This document shows, piece by piece, positions 1 through 12,755 of a stretch of DNA of 64,000 bases (within the stretch, counting starts at the first letter, position 1; every line of letters begins with the position of its first letter). The translations under genes were made by a program, and so were the position numbers. Origin of the DNA: Saxidomus purpurata (lineage: Eukaryota; Mollusca; Bivalvia; Venerida; Veneridae). Location of the stretch: contig JAFMSR010000015.1 of assembly GCA_022818135.1 (NCBI GenBank), positions 20,958,645 through 21,022,644 of the forward strand, given 5' to 3'. The notes beneath the pieces were generated by a model. That model worked only from the letters and a program-made list of their open reading frames with translations, searched no databases and was not told the DNA's origin.

Positions 1-1640
1 CTCCTTCACAGCATCACCATCTTCCTCCTGTACTAATTATGTATATTCCTCTTCATTTTAGTTCCGATTTCACACGTTGTTTTGAAAAATCGGTTGAACA
101 TCCCGAATGAATTGCCAGAACATGCCTTCCGCAGTTTCTAATATATTCCTTCATCTTCTTTGAATACTATGTTCTATCACCATCAGCACTTCTCATTTTT
201 ATAGCACATCGCACGCCTTGTACTATTCATTCCTTTTTATCACAGGGAGCTTTCTGTCTCCTTTATAATCAATGACCAGCTGCTTCAGATGGTTTGGCAA
301 GCATTTACACGCGGGTTGGTAAATTCAATTGTTTGCACATGTTGGCCTAAATCCGCAACATTCTCAACTATAATTGCATAAACTGAACTGTCAACGTCTG
401 CTATTACCTTCACGTAACGAACGTCATATTCCTGTTCACAATTTAGAATATTATCACTCTCCATAACCTGGGCAGAATCTTTATGATTTTTGAAACATTT
501 AGATCTCTCGGATTTTCGTTTTGGTGTTCGGCCGCACTACATATGTAGCATAGTTTATTGCGCACTTCAATATATTGTAGCTTCTTGGTATGTAACCCAA
601 CATAAACTCCTACAGTCATAGCATTGCATGACTGTTTTTGCGAGCGCTTACACTGCCGCCATATCTTTTGAACGACTGTTACCCAGAATACCCGCACTTG
701 TACACAGTAGAGTAGGAAACCATACTCTCGATCTTTTAGACCTTTCGTTAATCGCTGTCACTGTTTGGGCCTCATGCAACAACATACAAGTTTTTACAAT
801 AAATAGTCCTTAAACTTCAGTCAATATTATCCGATATTTTGACACAAATGATAAATTTCCGCTATAACATTTACAAATTCAATTACCGGTACACAATCTT
901 TTTCACAGATAATTAAAGTTAGTACAAACTCTTTCATTTTACTTCCTTTGGTGTATTGATAAAGTCCTGCAATGCAGGAACTAAACTATCAAGCAGAAAA
1001 ACACAGCACCTGTTTCAATCTTTCGAGTTCTTTAGGCAAAAAACACAGGTGAACACAGGTGAACACTTCGTAATGTAGTACTCACAAAGCAACATTCTTC
1101 ACTGTTTAAGTAAGTACAAATTGTACTTGATCTTTGTCAGATCTTTGTAATATATTGAGACAAATAGGTGGGAAATGAAAGAGTATAATTTCAAGTAAAT
1201 TGCAAAATGGCGTTCTCCAAATTTTTGCACCTACACGTGAATGTTTTTGGGAAAGTGGCTTTTCAGCAGATTTTGTAAAAAGGGGTCAGGGTCGAACAAC
1301 TGTTGTACAATTTCAACTAGATAAAAATTATTTTATGTCATATTTCATGCTCTACATAGTACATGTACGTGGATTTATTTGCCAAAAATGCGATACTTTT
1401 ATTTATCATAATTTATTCTACAAAAAAGTGTAAAATTATTTGAGAGTTGTATTTCTTCTCATGTCAGTTTAGATTTTAACCATGTTATTTTCAATTAAGT
1501 TCATCAAACAATCTTAGGGAAATTACCCATAAAAAGTGTTCAGGGCCTCAAAGTGTCAATATTCATCATAGCTGTATGGCAAGTTTCTTTAAGATAGTAT
1601 GCGACCTTTCTCCGACGTCAGAAGTAAAGAAACTAGCAGT
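1..1640. other. No gene seen
   Basis: Both strands were read. Short open frames (for example 443-697 on minus and 1200-1433 on plus) show no recognisable domain, no splice context and no similarity to the SRCR exons elsewhere in the window. The stretch is ordinary A+T-rich non-coding sequence. Confidence 0.5.
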
Positions 1641-1642
1641 GC

Positions 1643-1863
1643 GACATCGAATGTCAATGGTGTTAGGTCGACGTTTTTCATGCATAAGTGATTCAAAAAT
1701 GCTTCTATTGTAATTTCAAAAATAAAATATGCTACCTCTCTATCTGCAGAATACGCACATATTTTGCAAAACGTTTAATACTGAAAATCAGCCGATTTCT
1801 TTACCCACAATTGTGATCCCGAATCACTTTAAGGTAAGTTTTGGTGAACGGAACGAGATTCAA
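1643..1863 (+). repeat. Inverted-repeat partner 1 (mate at 5587-5804)
   Basis: This stretch is similar, in reverse complement, to 5587-5804. Shared blocks include ACATCGAATGTCAATGGTGT, the stretch around GAATACGCACATAT, AAAACGTTTAATACTGAA and GAATCACTTTAAGG, followed by TTTTGGTGAACGGA. The two copies differ at many positions, so they are old. They may be two copies of one interspersed repeat in opposite orientation, or the ends of a ~4.2-kb element. I see no transposase between them. Confidence 0.6.
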
Positions 1864-3860
1864 CAATGATAATTATGGCTCTCATAGGTATTTAGCGTAG
1901 ATCCTAACACATAACATAAGAAATTAAAACACAGTGGTGTTCGCGCATTGTTTGTAACAAAACTGCAATTTTAAAAGTTCGGACATCAGGAATAATGATC
2001 GTGAAATTATAACGGCGTGCCGACTTGCGTTAGCGTTGTTACTCGCAGCGTTCAACATATACAGTACAATGTATATATTGACGCAACTTGAATGCCATTC
2101 AATTGCGTACGGGTTAAAAGGACTGAAATCATGTATACAGTCTAACCTGACCTAAGCGGTCAGTCAAGGGAAACGGCCAAATTGACCGTTTAAACAACGT
2201 GACCACTTAACGAAGGATCATAATTTAAAATTGACTTTTGATAGTCTATACAAATACTCCGCCAACCCCTTCCATTAAGGAACTCATTAAATAGTATAAG
2301 CAAATAGTATGCACGAGGAAATAATTTACTGTCGTTTCTTTTTTGTTATTTCATAAACAAAACAGTAACATTTAATCATATTCCGAAAGGTTACTTTGTT
2401 TGCCAATATTATGTTCAATGGTACGAGCAGACGACATGCGCCGGGCTATAGCAAAACGCCCGTATCGGGTATCCGGTAAAATGAATCGTTGTATGCGCGG
2501 GCGACGGTACTTTTTTTGTTTCGGTTTCTTCACATTGGCATCGCCTAGTCTCGGTAGTTTTAATATTCGGCACAATACATTTGTAATTTTTCTACCTTCG
2601 GGGCTCGGTACATGTGAAAATTTTATACCTATTACCATGGTGACAGTCGGATTAGCAGACACTTTGTGTATTTCTAAGGTGCAGATATGACAATACGATT
2701 AAAACATGTATTATGTTGGCCATGAAAAAGTTAAAGGATACGATATTTTCTGTAACAATTAAGAAATTGTGTCCGCAACTTTCAGTAACAATGCAATTGA
2801 ATGATATCTGTACACATTTACCATTCTTATAATCTTATAAACCCTGCTACCTACCATTTCTCTGTATGAGAGAAAGTTTGCAGTTTCTTCGGAAGATGGT
2901 AGTCTAACGATGGTAAGATAAAACAACTGTAATACTGTCGAAACGGACGTTTACATGTAACTCCAAACAAACAAACATAACTACAGTCGATATCACATTT
3001 CTACGTTTTGAAAAAATTCCCAACGTATCATATCGCCAGATGCCCTCGAGTTACCCGTCGCCCATCTATTACAAGGAACAACAGACAGAATTCATGGCAG
3101 CGCCCTTCATTTCATTATTAGCGCCAACGTTCACATTTGACAGATGCTGCAACGTGAAAACATGTTAAGTATCACAGCGCAAGACGCTGTATATATCAAA
3201 CGGACATCTAATTGGTCAACAAGTCCTCTTTTTCTCACATTAACACATATATATACACATTAACATTTAATATCTTGAAGATAAAAATTGTAAAACTGTA
3301 TAAACAATTATATTCGCATGACCAGATCGCAAAAATGATTCGTATATCCGTACAATGAATGAATGGTTTAAAAATTTTACATATGCATGAACGTCGTTAA
3401 GTGTTGGAACTATGAAATTCGCACCGGCAGGAGGCCACCTCCTTAGAGGTTTGAGTCACCACATGCATGGGACTTTACCATGAGCTCACCAAGTCCATTT
3501 AAAAGCCATTTACGATACACTCAAGGCGTCACCCATATACTGACTGAAAAATTAATTTATAATTGTTATATTATAAATGTATATAACTTTCTATTAATTT
3601 GTTGTATAACGCAAATGGATTCGTAAGCCCACCTTCTTTCAAAAGTTTAGTTAAAGCTTCCTGTCCTGACCTTTGTATAGATGGCATGCCTAAGGTTGCG
3701 AATAGACATGCCATAGTTACGTAAAACGTAAAACAGAGAACGCAAACTATTATCAGAACATTATTTAGATTAATGTTTATCAAAACTTTCATTTAGCCGT
3801 TTTCTTCTTTAGGTAATGTGTCTTTGTAAATATGTTTGTTTATGTTAAATGTTTTTCGGC

Positions 3861-4270
3861 TCAGCCGTATTAAGCTCGCTTTTGGTCGGAACTGCTAATG
3901 CAATGAAATGTAGAATGTATAGCATTTTGAATTGAGATATCAACTCTGTATGTCACTTTTTAATTGGATAATACCAAATGAAAAAGGTCAATGAAATACT
4001 TTTGCGTTTTCAGTCGTTATTTAATTTAATTTTGCATAAATAATTCATATCTGTCAACATATATTGTTACTGCCAAACTTAGTGTTAATTGTCTATTATG
4101 TATTCTTTAATCATATTTGGCGACCGCAAGTGAGATAAATGATGCTGCAATTGTTTATTATGTAACCGTCGTTAAATAGAGTATATTGAATTGAATTAAT
4201 TTGTAAGTGTAGAGTAATTATACTGTCTCGACCAGTGAATAACGGTAAATATTTCGAGTAACATATTTGA
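3861..4270 (+). repeat. Diverged tandem duplication, unit 1
   Basis: The unit begins TCAGCCGTATTAAGCTCG and ends GTAACATATTTGA. The same succession of blocks recurs in the same orientation at 4588-4878, with a shorter internal part. Both units contain a related AAAAAGGTCAATRAA segment and an ATATCTGT segment. The copies are strongly diverged. No coding potential is seen. Confidence 0.55.
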
Positions 4271-4317
4271 TAAGAAAAATGACTTAATTAGAGCTGGGGA
4301 AGAAATATGCATGCAGT

Positions 4318-4398
4318 CGGTTAGATCAGTTGGGAAAGCAATCGCCCTTACATCCCTGTAGGCGAAGGGCCATGAGTTCGCGTCCCGGTCAGGGTGCA
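4318..4398 (+). mobile_element. tRNA-derived SINE head
   Basis: The stretch has the look of a tRNA gene: an A-box-like block at 4322-4339 (TAGATCAGTTGGGAAAGC) and a B-box-like block at 4373-4384 (GAGTTCGCGTCC) followed by CCGG, about 35 bases apart. The putative acceptor ends do not pair, so a working tRNA is unlikely and a tRNA-derived SINE 5' part is the better reading. It lies between the two units of the local tandem duplication. No tail or target duplication could be fixed. Confidence 0.5.
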
Positions 4399-4587
4399 CA
4401 TTTTTAATCACTCTGTGACATTAAGCACCTTCTGACTGCACAAAACTAGACACGATCTTTTGCTTTGAAATACAGCTACAGAACGCTTTCATATTACTCA
4501 CAATTGCGCCGACAACTTTTTTCTTAAAGATAGTTCTTGTATATAGATTGACCGTACTCTGCGATATCCGGTTTGGTAGACTTTGGT

Positions 4588-4878
4588 TCAGCCGTATTAA
4601 GCTCGATGGCGGCGAAATGACTAGTAGAATGCACAGTTTTGGATCGAAGAAAATTGCCTGTAAGGCACCTTCTAATGGATGATACCCAGAAAAAGGTCAA
4701 TAAATTACTCTTGCGTTTAAATATTTCATGAATGGTTTTATAATTTTAGCACGTAAATAGTTTATATCTGTATCAATATTATACATTGTAGTCGTTACCT
4801 CCAAACTAATGTTAATATGAGTAATGATACTATTCTCGCCAGTGAAAAAAGGGCAAAATTTCGAGTAACATATTTGAT
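4588..4878 (+). repeat. Diverged tandem duplication, unit 2
   Basis: Second copy of the unit at 3861-4270. It starts with the same TCAGCCGTATTAAGCTCG and ends in TTTCGAGTAACATATTTGAT. It lacks about 100 bases from the middle of unit 1. It is non-coding. Confidence 0.55.
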
Positions 4879-5586
4879 GAGATATACAAAACTACGTGCG
4901 TAAATGGTTCAAATGATGAAATACACTAATCATTTGCTTTACTGTAATAGACACACTAAATCAGATTAACAATTAAAATGTGAATAACGTCGAATATTTC
5001 ATGCGAAATATGGTCAAGTTTCGAAAATGTTGAAGTAACAGTTCATGATAAAAAAAAATGATCATACCTTTTTGTCATGCAGTGAATTATACATGATTAT
5101 GCGCAAACATGATTATGCAACAGATGAGCTGTTATACAAATTTCCATTTATTTCTCCACCGTTCGTCGTTAAATTGTCTTTGCCACCACGGGCTAAACTA
5201 AAACTATTATATAGAAATTTTTTGACGAAATGCACATTACGTGCGTTCGAAACGCATGTATGTCTATAATTTATCATAAATCGGTTTATAATTTCAAATA
5301 TAAAGTAACAAGTTTCTCTTTAACTAATAACATTACATCTCCCCTGATTATCACCTTTTGCCCCGATATTACCTTCTGCTCCGCGAAAATAGCGTTTTAA
5401 CTGGCTCGTTAACACTTCAATGTCGTCTGCTTCTTGTACAACCAATCGACGTCATGCGACGTTATCATTACTTTTGATGTCCAGATTTTACGTAATAGTA
5501 ATTTTGTGAAAAACAATGCGCAAATACCACCTTTTTATGTTATTTTTTTATGATCCACGCTTAATCCCGGCGTGAGTCATGACTTG

Positions 5587-5804
5587 GTTGAATCTCGCTC
5601 CGTTCACCAAAACTAACCTTAAAGTGATTCGGGGTCACAGTCAAAAAACGGGCGGATGTTCAGTATTAAACGTTTTACAGAATATATATGTGCGTATTCG
5701 GTAGATGTACATCTACCATACGGTGTTTTTAGATTACATTAGGGGCATATTTGATCCAATTATACATGCAACACTTCGAATTTACACCATTGACATTCGA
5801 TGTC
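5587..5804 (-). repeat. Inverted-repeat partner 2 (mate at 1643-1863)
   Basis: Reverse-complement relative of 1643-1863, diverged but collinear over about 220 bases. Blocks on this strand include GAATCTCGCTCCGTTCACC, CTTAAAGTGATTCGGGGTCA and CCATTGACATTCGATGTC. Confidence 0.6.
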
Positions 5805-8800
5805 TAGGAAATGAAGTGAAAATAGAAAAGTACAAATAAAACACGAATAACATGTTTAAGTACCATTATGCAAAATATCATAACAAATTGAGAAAAATCG
5901 TTTTCTGACGTCTGACGAGTTAAGAGACCAATTTATTTTCGTAAATACATCTAACCTATACATAAAAAGATACTTGAATGAGGGATCTAAACAATTGCAA
6001 TTTTTTCATTTTTGATTAAGATAAAATCTGCTGATTCACATAATATAGTTTATTAAGTATACTTTTAAATTAACCTATATTGTCAAATTAGAACAATTTA
6101 TCGGCGTGATTGATCACTGTTGGAAATAAACTGATGTAAATAATAGGTCATTCGGAGAACATCAACGAGAAATTTCACAGATGATAAATAATTAAAATAA
6201 TTTACAGTTTGATAAGGTACATGCGACCGCATTTGAAGAATTTAGAGGCAAAAAATGAAAGAACTAAAAACTGGACAAGTAGCTGTTTCGAAAACACCAC
6301 AGATTAAAGGCGATAAAACACGACAAAGGGCGAAAACGCAACGTAATTTTTCGTCGAGTTTTCGAGTAGGCAGCAAAAGTCGAAAACACGACAGTTTTAA
6401 GGCGCAAACACGACAAAGGGGCTTTATTTATTTGTCGTATTTTCGACTTTTCCATGCGAAAAGTTGAAATCACGAAAACTTTACAAGTAGCTATTATTTC
6501 GTGTTTTGCCCTTTATTGTCATGTATGGATATTAATTAATGTGATTTTATTCATCATAATTTGATGATGATAATTATATTGAACAAAATTAACTAAAATA
6601 CATATGAGGTCAGTGGTTTGGAATAGGCGGAAATGCTTTGGAATATATGAGAAAATACGTTCTGTGAACTTTAATTTGGCAACATTTTGGTTCATGCTAT
6701 ACAAGTTAAAGTGCATTAATACTACAATTTAAACGAAACTTGCGTAATACAGGAGTTTACGTGGTATCATATACTATGACGACATCACATAAATAGATTG
6801 TAACCATCCAGTCCAAAGCATGAATCTTCTATATAACTTATAAAAGCATCGGTACCATGATGATACTGTCAAAGATCATGTTAGTAACTTGATATTTTAT
6901 AATGTGTGGAGTTGTTGTTTTTTGTTGTTTTTGTTGTTGTTTTTCCGGCAAAATATACATACGTGTATATATTTCAAAGTTAGATATATAATTTAAATGA
7001 TTTCACACTATTATTACTGCATGTGCATTAAAGTAAAAACAATGACCCACCACGTCAAGGAGCAATGAGTATTAAATAACACGTTTTTATTTTGAATTGA
7101 CCATAGCAGAACTCTTGATCCTGAGCAAAACTTGTAAAATGTATTCCTTTTTTGTGCATGAATGGGCTACTGTATACGACACCAAACCTTATATTTTGCT
7201 CACGATAAATAAGGTAACATTTAAATAGAGCTTATTATAAGTTTTAAATGGAACAATACGTCATGTTCTTATCTGTCAGCAGAAAATAAAAATGCGCAGA
7301 CACTGTGATAACCTTTGATAAACAAATGTATCATACTCATTTTAACTTCCGTCTTTCTATCATTTTTTTTAATGATTTACGATGTTGGCTTAATTAAACC
7401 GTGGTAAGTACCTGTCAGCTGTTTCTAGCTTTGGCGACCATCATCATTATGCTTCCCCGTGCTAAGAGTTAATGTTCATTTCGATGCATTTACGAAACCA
7501 AATTGGTCTGGCGCGGCATTGATCCCCTATTTACAGACACGGTATATATTTTTTTGATTTGCCCAAGTTGAACAGCAGCGAATGCTGAGCTGCGATTCGA
7601 TGAAAAATAATTTCAAACACTTATAGTAGTTCAAAACGTCTCTCGTATGAGGAAATATCGATGTTCTAATTATCACATATTCATCAGCGATAACTTGTGA
7701 CGTTCACATATATATGCTTAAACAAGGTACCATACCGGACTATAATCCATCACAATCATTGCCACTATTGTACATTTGGAATCTTTGTGGAAACTTTATA
7801 CATTTGTAGTATTCATACCTGAAAATTTGGATAATTTATAGCACTACTGTTAAACATGACACAAATATTTTTGCGATAGGCTTATGCCTGTTTATATCAC
7901 ATTCTGGCCTTATCACAATGATGGCCTTATAAGAGGTTATTGTTCAGTGTGATGGGAAGTGACATGTATATACAGTACAACCCAGGCAAAACCTCACGCA
8001 TATGTGTTCACGCGGCATGAAAATAAGAGTCTGAAAGCATCGAAATGCAACGGGAAATCGAACGCGTTACGCGGCATGCATAAATTATACGCGGCATTCT
8101 ATTGCCGCATTTGAAAGACAAAATAGCAATTAAGCGCGACAACGAGTCCCGTCGCTTAATTCCGCCTCTCGCGCCGTTACGCGGCGTGTATTTTCAATAC
8201 AGGTAAGAGCGATGAAATGAAATACAATGTACTGTTGTACACATGTATAAAACTGTGTTTTGCAATAATGATGTATTCGATATTATTACAAATAAATTTT
8301 CGTATTTAGAAATATTACCAGTAAGTTTTAATAACCATGATTATAACATGTATGTATGAACGTGTCTTAGAAATGTGAGATAAAAAATAATACCTCATCC
8401 CATACGACTATTTTGCATAAATTATTACTTCAATTTATTTATTTTCCATGTCGATGTTACTAATAGCATTGACAGATTCGTTGTTCATGGGCTGCAATTG
8501 ATTGTGAGGTACAATTCTAAAAACTGGCTTGTTCTGAGAATGTTTAATAATATTTTCCATATTATGTGCAATTAGACCGAAATGCTAATATATTACAAAC
8601 AAAGACCAAAATTAGTTGAGTTAAAAGTGTTTGCAACAATATCGAGGGCTCTAAGAGAATGACTAAGTATAACGTAACATCTGGACATAAGGCTTATTAA
8701 TTCAAAATAATTTGTTCACATCAGTTGAGTTTTTATTGTTTTATTTTGTAATTTTATTTTTATTAAAATGTACAACGGTTGTATTAACTTTATTGTAAAA

Positions 8801-9740
8801 AAGTACAGAGAAATGAATTACTTGAATATTCAAAGTCAGTAGCACAGAAATAGTACATGAGCGGACATTTCTGACATGTTGCCTAGACCATTTTAAGTTT
8901 ATAAAACAAAGTGTGACTTGGTACTTATTAGTTCTGATTAACTTAAACTATCATTAATTTACAATTTACATAACTTGCATGCAAGAAAATGTATCTTCAT
9001 CATTTATTTTAGCAGTAATTAGTTCTGATGAACTTGAAACTATCACTGATTATTAATCCGCATAACTCATGATTGTAAGTAAAACAGACACTAATTATCT
9101 CGTTCAATATTTTTGAGGGACAACCAAAATGTTCAAAAGTTTGTATAGCGGCGCTTCTTTTTATGATTGACTTAAACAAATCAAAACTATGCAATATCTT
9201 TTTTTTTAATCTAAAACTAGAAAAAAAGTTTTTCCTCCGCTAAATTTTCATGTATATGTCAGCTTATTTAAAGATCCAAAACCCCAACGAAAAAAAAAAA
9301 TCACTTTTTACTCCTCCCCCCACCACAACATCAAATGTGGTCTGAGCTATGAATTAGTGTTTTTTTTTAATTTTCAAAAGTTGTAAAAAATAGTACTGCT
9401 TAATTGCAATTTAGTTAGATTGATCTATACAACTTGCTCATTCGTGCGACCACGCGCGGGTAAGTTTACATGTAGTTAAGTCAGAAAAAAAACGAGCTGT
9501 ATTGAGGTTACAATGTTACATGATGATACATGTTTTCATATTTACTTTCGATTTGAGCATAATTACTACATTTATAACGTGTAGGGTAGACATTCCTGTT
9601 GACAACATTATTGAATCATATATGTGCCGTTAGTGTTTTAACAGGACAACAGAGCTGAAACGGTGCTTAAATAAAAAAAAGCAAAATTGTTGCTGCTTAA
9701 GACCCGATAAACTAGTTTTCAAGATTGATTTTAAAAAGAA
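5805..9740. other. Non-coding stretch with minor repeats, no gene seen
   Basis: No supportable gene. Minor structures: 6260-6520 repeats a CGAAAACACGACAAAGGGCG-like motif on both strands and includes a small inverted repeat (AAAAGTCGAAAACACGAC against GTCGTATTTTCGACTTTT). 7980-8190 contains four copies of an ACGCGGCAT/ACGCGGCGT motif and a hairpin with arms near 8129-8140 and 8151-8160. The rest is A+T-rich sequence with short chance ORFs. Confidence 0.5.
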
Positions 9741-10001
9741 TCATATCACATCACATCACATCGCATCGCATCGCATCGCATCGCATCGCATCGCATCGCA
9801 TAGCATCGCATCGCATCGCATCGCATCACATCACATCACATCACATCGCAACATCACATCACAACATCACATCACATCATATCATATCATATCTATATCG
9901 TATCGTATCGCATCGCATCATAGCGTATATCATATCATATCATATCATATCATATCATATCATATCATATCATATAAATATCATATCATATCATATCATA
10001 A
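9741..10001 (+). repeat. Pentanucleotide microsatellite (TCRCA/TCATA)n
   Basis: About 260 bases of a 5-bp tandem repeat with three unit types arranged in blocks: TCACA, then TCGCA, then TCACA again, then TCATA. The unit types differ from one another only by transitions, as if CpG-containing TCGCA units decayed to TCACA and TCATA. The 98-codon ORF through it is a by-product of the repeat. Confidence 0.95.
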
Positions 10002-10548
10002 TAAGTATACATATATGTTAATCAATTATTAATTATGAAAGAAACGGTTTATCTGTTGTCGTTCATTTTAGAGTCTATGACACATGAATACATCCGAATC
10101 GCACAGAATTTATTGATAACCCCACACTATAATTAATCTGCATTTATATGTAAAATAAGCTTTCAGGAGCAAGTTGGCCAGCAGCCTTTTTCAGTCACCG
10201 GATCTAGTACTTATCATTTCGGTAAGTTACACGACAAACTATTGTTTAAACTCGCTCTTGAACAAATCTATTGAATTTAGCTGATTAGTTTAGCTTTTTG
10301 TTATCTACGTAATATGAAACAAAAGATAGTATTATCGGCATAAACCAAGTATGTAACGGCTTTGTATGTTTGAATTATTCAGTAGTTTCTATCTTTTATA
10401 CAAAAGGAAAAGTTATACCAATCTACTATGTTTGATTTTAATTTGAATTTTAATTTGCGAGGGCTCAATCATGATGCTGTGAAAATTATTTTTTTATCAA
10501 AATACTAAAATAGGTTACTTATAGACGAAATATACATAAATATCAATT

Positions 10549-10591
10549 TACGTCCACAATGTAGCCGTAAGGTTAACATAAATAATACTAA
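10549..10591 (+). repeat. Minisatellite unit (~42 bp), left of the inserted element
   Basis: One unit of a ~42-bp repeat (CACAATGTAGCCGTAAGGTT and following AACATAAATAATACTAA). Related units continue at 12613-12755 on the far side of the 2-kb element, so the element appears to have inserted into the array. Confidence 0.6.
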
Positions 10592-12612
10592 GGCCCGTAT
10601 TCTAAGTCAGAACTCAAACTCATGCTCCACTTGAACTCACTGGAGGAATGCTCAAGGAAAGCTCGAGGGACACTCAAGTGAGTGGCTGTCAAGTATAGAA
10701 TCGGTATTCATATTTGCCACTCAACCTTGACTTTATGGAGTATACTCGAAGTTGACTTACTACATGCATTCAGTAGGCAAAGCGTATTTTTTTCACAGAC
10801 TTTGAAATAAATTAATTAAAAGAATTTGTGAAAAAGAAAGTATCTGTCATAGAAAAAAAAGGATGTTGAATATATTAAGTAAAAAGAAATCGGAGTTGCA
10901 CACTGCTTGCTTGTTCATGGAAACAAATCATTTCCAGTTACGGTACATTTCAGCTGCTGGACCACCTGTATTATAATGCAAAACAATGAATTGCACAATT
11001 ATATGCAAGGATATCTTTAAATATTTCTTTCTTTAACTGAAAATATAATTGTTGCCTTTTATTATTCATATTTATTACCGTCGAAATAATGCAACCCTAT
11101 CAATAGATGTATACCGCCTGTTTATGAAAGAAAATATACAATACATGCATTAATGATCTTTTTAGTAAACTTTCAAAATTGGTTGTTATCAGAAAGTAGA
11201 GCGACATATTCCTTAGATGGAGGACGTGTCAAAGAAAAGTCACAGCGACTTCCTCAATCCCTTCTATCGGCGCAAGTACTGGTCAGTTCTCAAGGAAGCA
11301 GTCATTTACAGAACTTAATATCAGTTGCAAGAACTTGTTATACAGTCGCTTTAACATTTAATAATTAAATCCAAATGAAATACTATACAGTGTAATTTTT
11401 AAGCGATCACCTGAAGGTCAAGTAAAGTGTTAAATTGTTAATAAAACGATCTCTTAGTACAACATATTTTGTCCTTAAATGATTCAGTTTAGGCTCAAAA
11501 TAGCGGTCCCATAATGCAGCAGGTTTCTCATCATCATCATTATCATCATCCTTATTTATAGTCAGCAAGGTACATTAAATATTTGAACCGACCGCGCAGA
11601 TGGTGGCGTGTAGTGGCATTGGTGAAACGCGAGTGTGTTTAAGCACTGCGCTAATCGGTATCTCCAGTAAGTTTGACTGTATCAGAAAGTTGCCTTACGA
11701 AGTAAAACGTTAGTATAAGTTTGCAAATAAGACAACAATACGGCTATGGTGCATGTGTATTTGTTTAAGCATATTTAGTTAATTTTAGCATATCCGGGGA
11801 AATCCTCCAATGTCTCGAAACTTCCTTTGCACCTGAGCACAATCCTGTTAGACTGGAAAGATACTGCTGTTGAGAAGCAACTGCAGCAGAGACACGTCGA
11901 CTCTGGATTGTGCGATAGACAGAAATTCACCATCAACTTCATGTTACCACCATCTGCCCGGGAATGCCTCGGTTTGAAATAACAGTTAAATTATTCAAAT
12001 ATGTCCAATAATAAATATGACACCATGGGATTAATTAAAATTTTGGAGCATGGAAAGTGGGTTACCTCGCCCCCCCCCCCTCGCGGTTGACAAAATTTTG
12101 TCATAAGAGTACATCTAGGGCCATCAATGATACAAATGTATTAAATTTTCACTAATCAGCCTTATAATATACAAGATATGATTTTAGCCATGTGGTGGAA
12201 TTCTGGCAAGCAGAGAAAATCTGGTACAGTCATGCACATTATTTCGAAGATAATATATTTATTTTTGTACCTTCTGTAACATGTGTAATTAATGCAGAAT
12301 GGGTAAACCTATGCATATGAGTGAGATCCACATGGCAAACATTTATATCTTGTATATTATAAGGTTGATAGGCGAAAATTTTTAACTTAAAAAATTATCG
12401 TATTCACAAACAATACTTGAGTGTATCTGAAGTGACCGTGATGGCCACTCAACAAAACCTAACTATTTCGAGTGAACTCCAGCGAAACTAACCTTTGTGA
12501 ATACCAGCTGTGTCTTACCTTAGCGATCCATGGTACCGTTAGGCAATTACACCTACTTACAACTACTTAACTCACTGAGGGTTAGTTCGAGTTTCGACTT
12601 AGAATACGGGCC
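10592..12612. mobile_element. PIF/Harbinger-like DNA element, non-autonomous
   Basis: A 2,021-bp element. Its left end reads GGCCCGTATTCTAAGTC and its right end is the reverse complement of the same sequence, and similarity continues inward for about another dozen bases. TAA flanks it on both sides (10589-10591 and 12613-12615). A TAA/TTA three-base target duplication with TIRs of this size is typical of PIF/Harbinger elements. No ORF inside looks like a DDE transposase or a Myb/SANT partner; the 71-codon frame at 11153-11368 resembles nothing I know. It is therefore read as a non-autonomous or decayed copy. A separate internal hairpin lies at 12147-12377. Confidence 0.7.
12147..12377. repeat. 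Internal inverted repeat (hairpin) within the Harbinger-like element
   Basis: Arms at 12147-12195 and 12327-12377 are inverted copies; CCTTATAATATACAAGATAT is shared exactly and a few mismatches surround it. The spacer is about 130 bases. It could be a nested MITE or a subterminal structure of the larger element. Confidence 0.6.
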
Positions 12613-12755
12613 TAAACCTTCAAAATGTATCCGTACGGTTTACATAAGTAGAATTCACGTTCACAATGTATTCTAACGGTTTACATAAATAACAATTAAC
12701 GTACACAATGTATCCTTACAGGTAGCTAAATAACTATCAACGTTCACAATGTGTC
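12613..12755 (+). repeat. Minisatellite of ~42-bp units, right of the inserted element
   Basis: Three to four imperfect units built on ACGTTCACAATGTATYC, then CGGTTTACATAAATAA. They match the unit at 10549-10591 across the inserted element. Units differ by about 10-25 percent. Confidence 0.65.

Noticed and set aside
2372..2690. Overlapping 96-codon ORFs on both strands
   Set aside because: Neither has a recognisable domain, splice context or repeat homology. Open frames on both strands over the same bases suggest a locally stop-poor stretch.
3571..3792. 73-codon minus ORF with a hydrophobic N-terminal part
   Set aside because: It could be a small secreted protein, but no family match, no splice or promoter support, and it lies amid old repeats.
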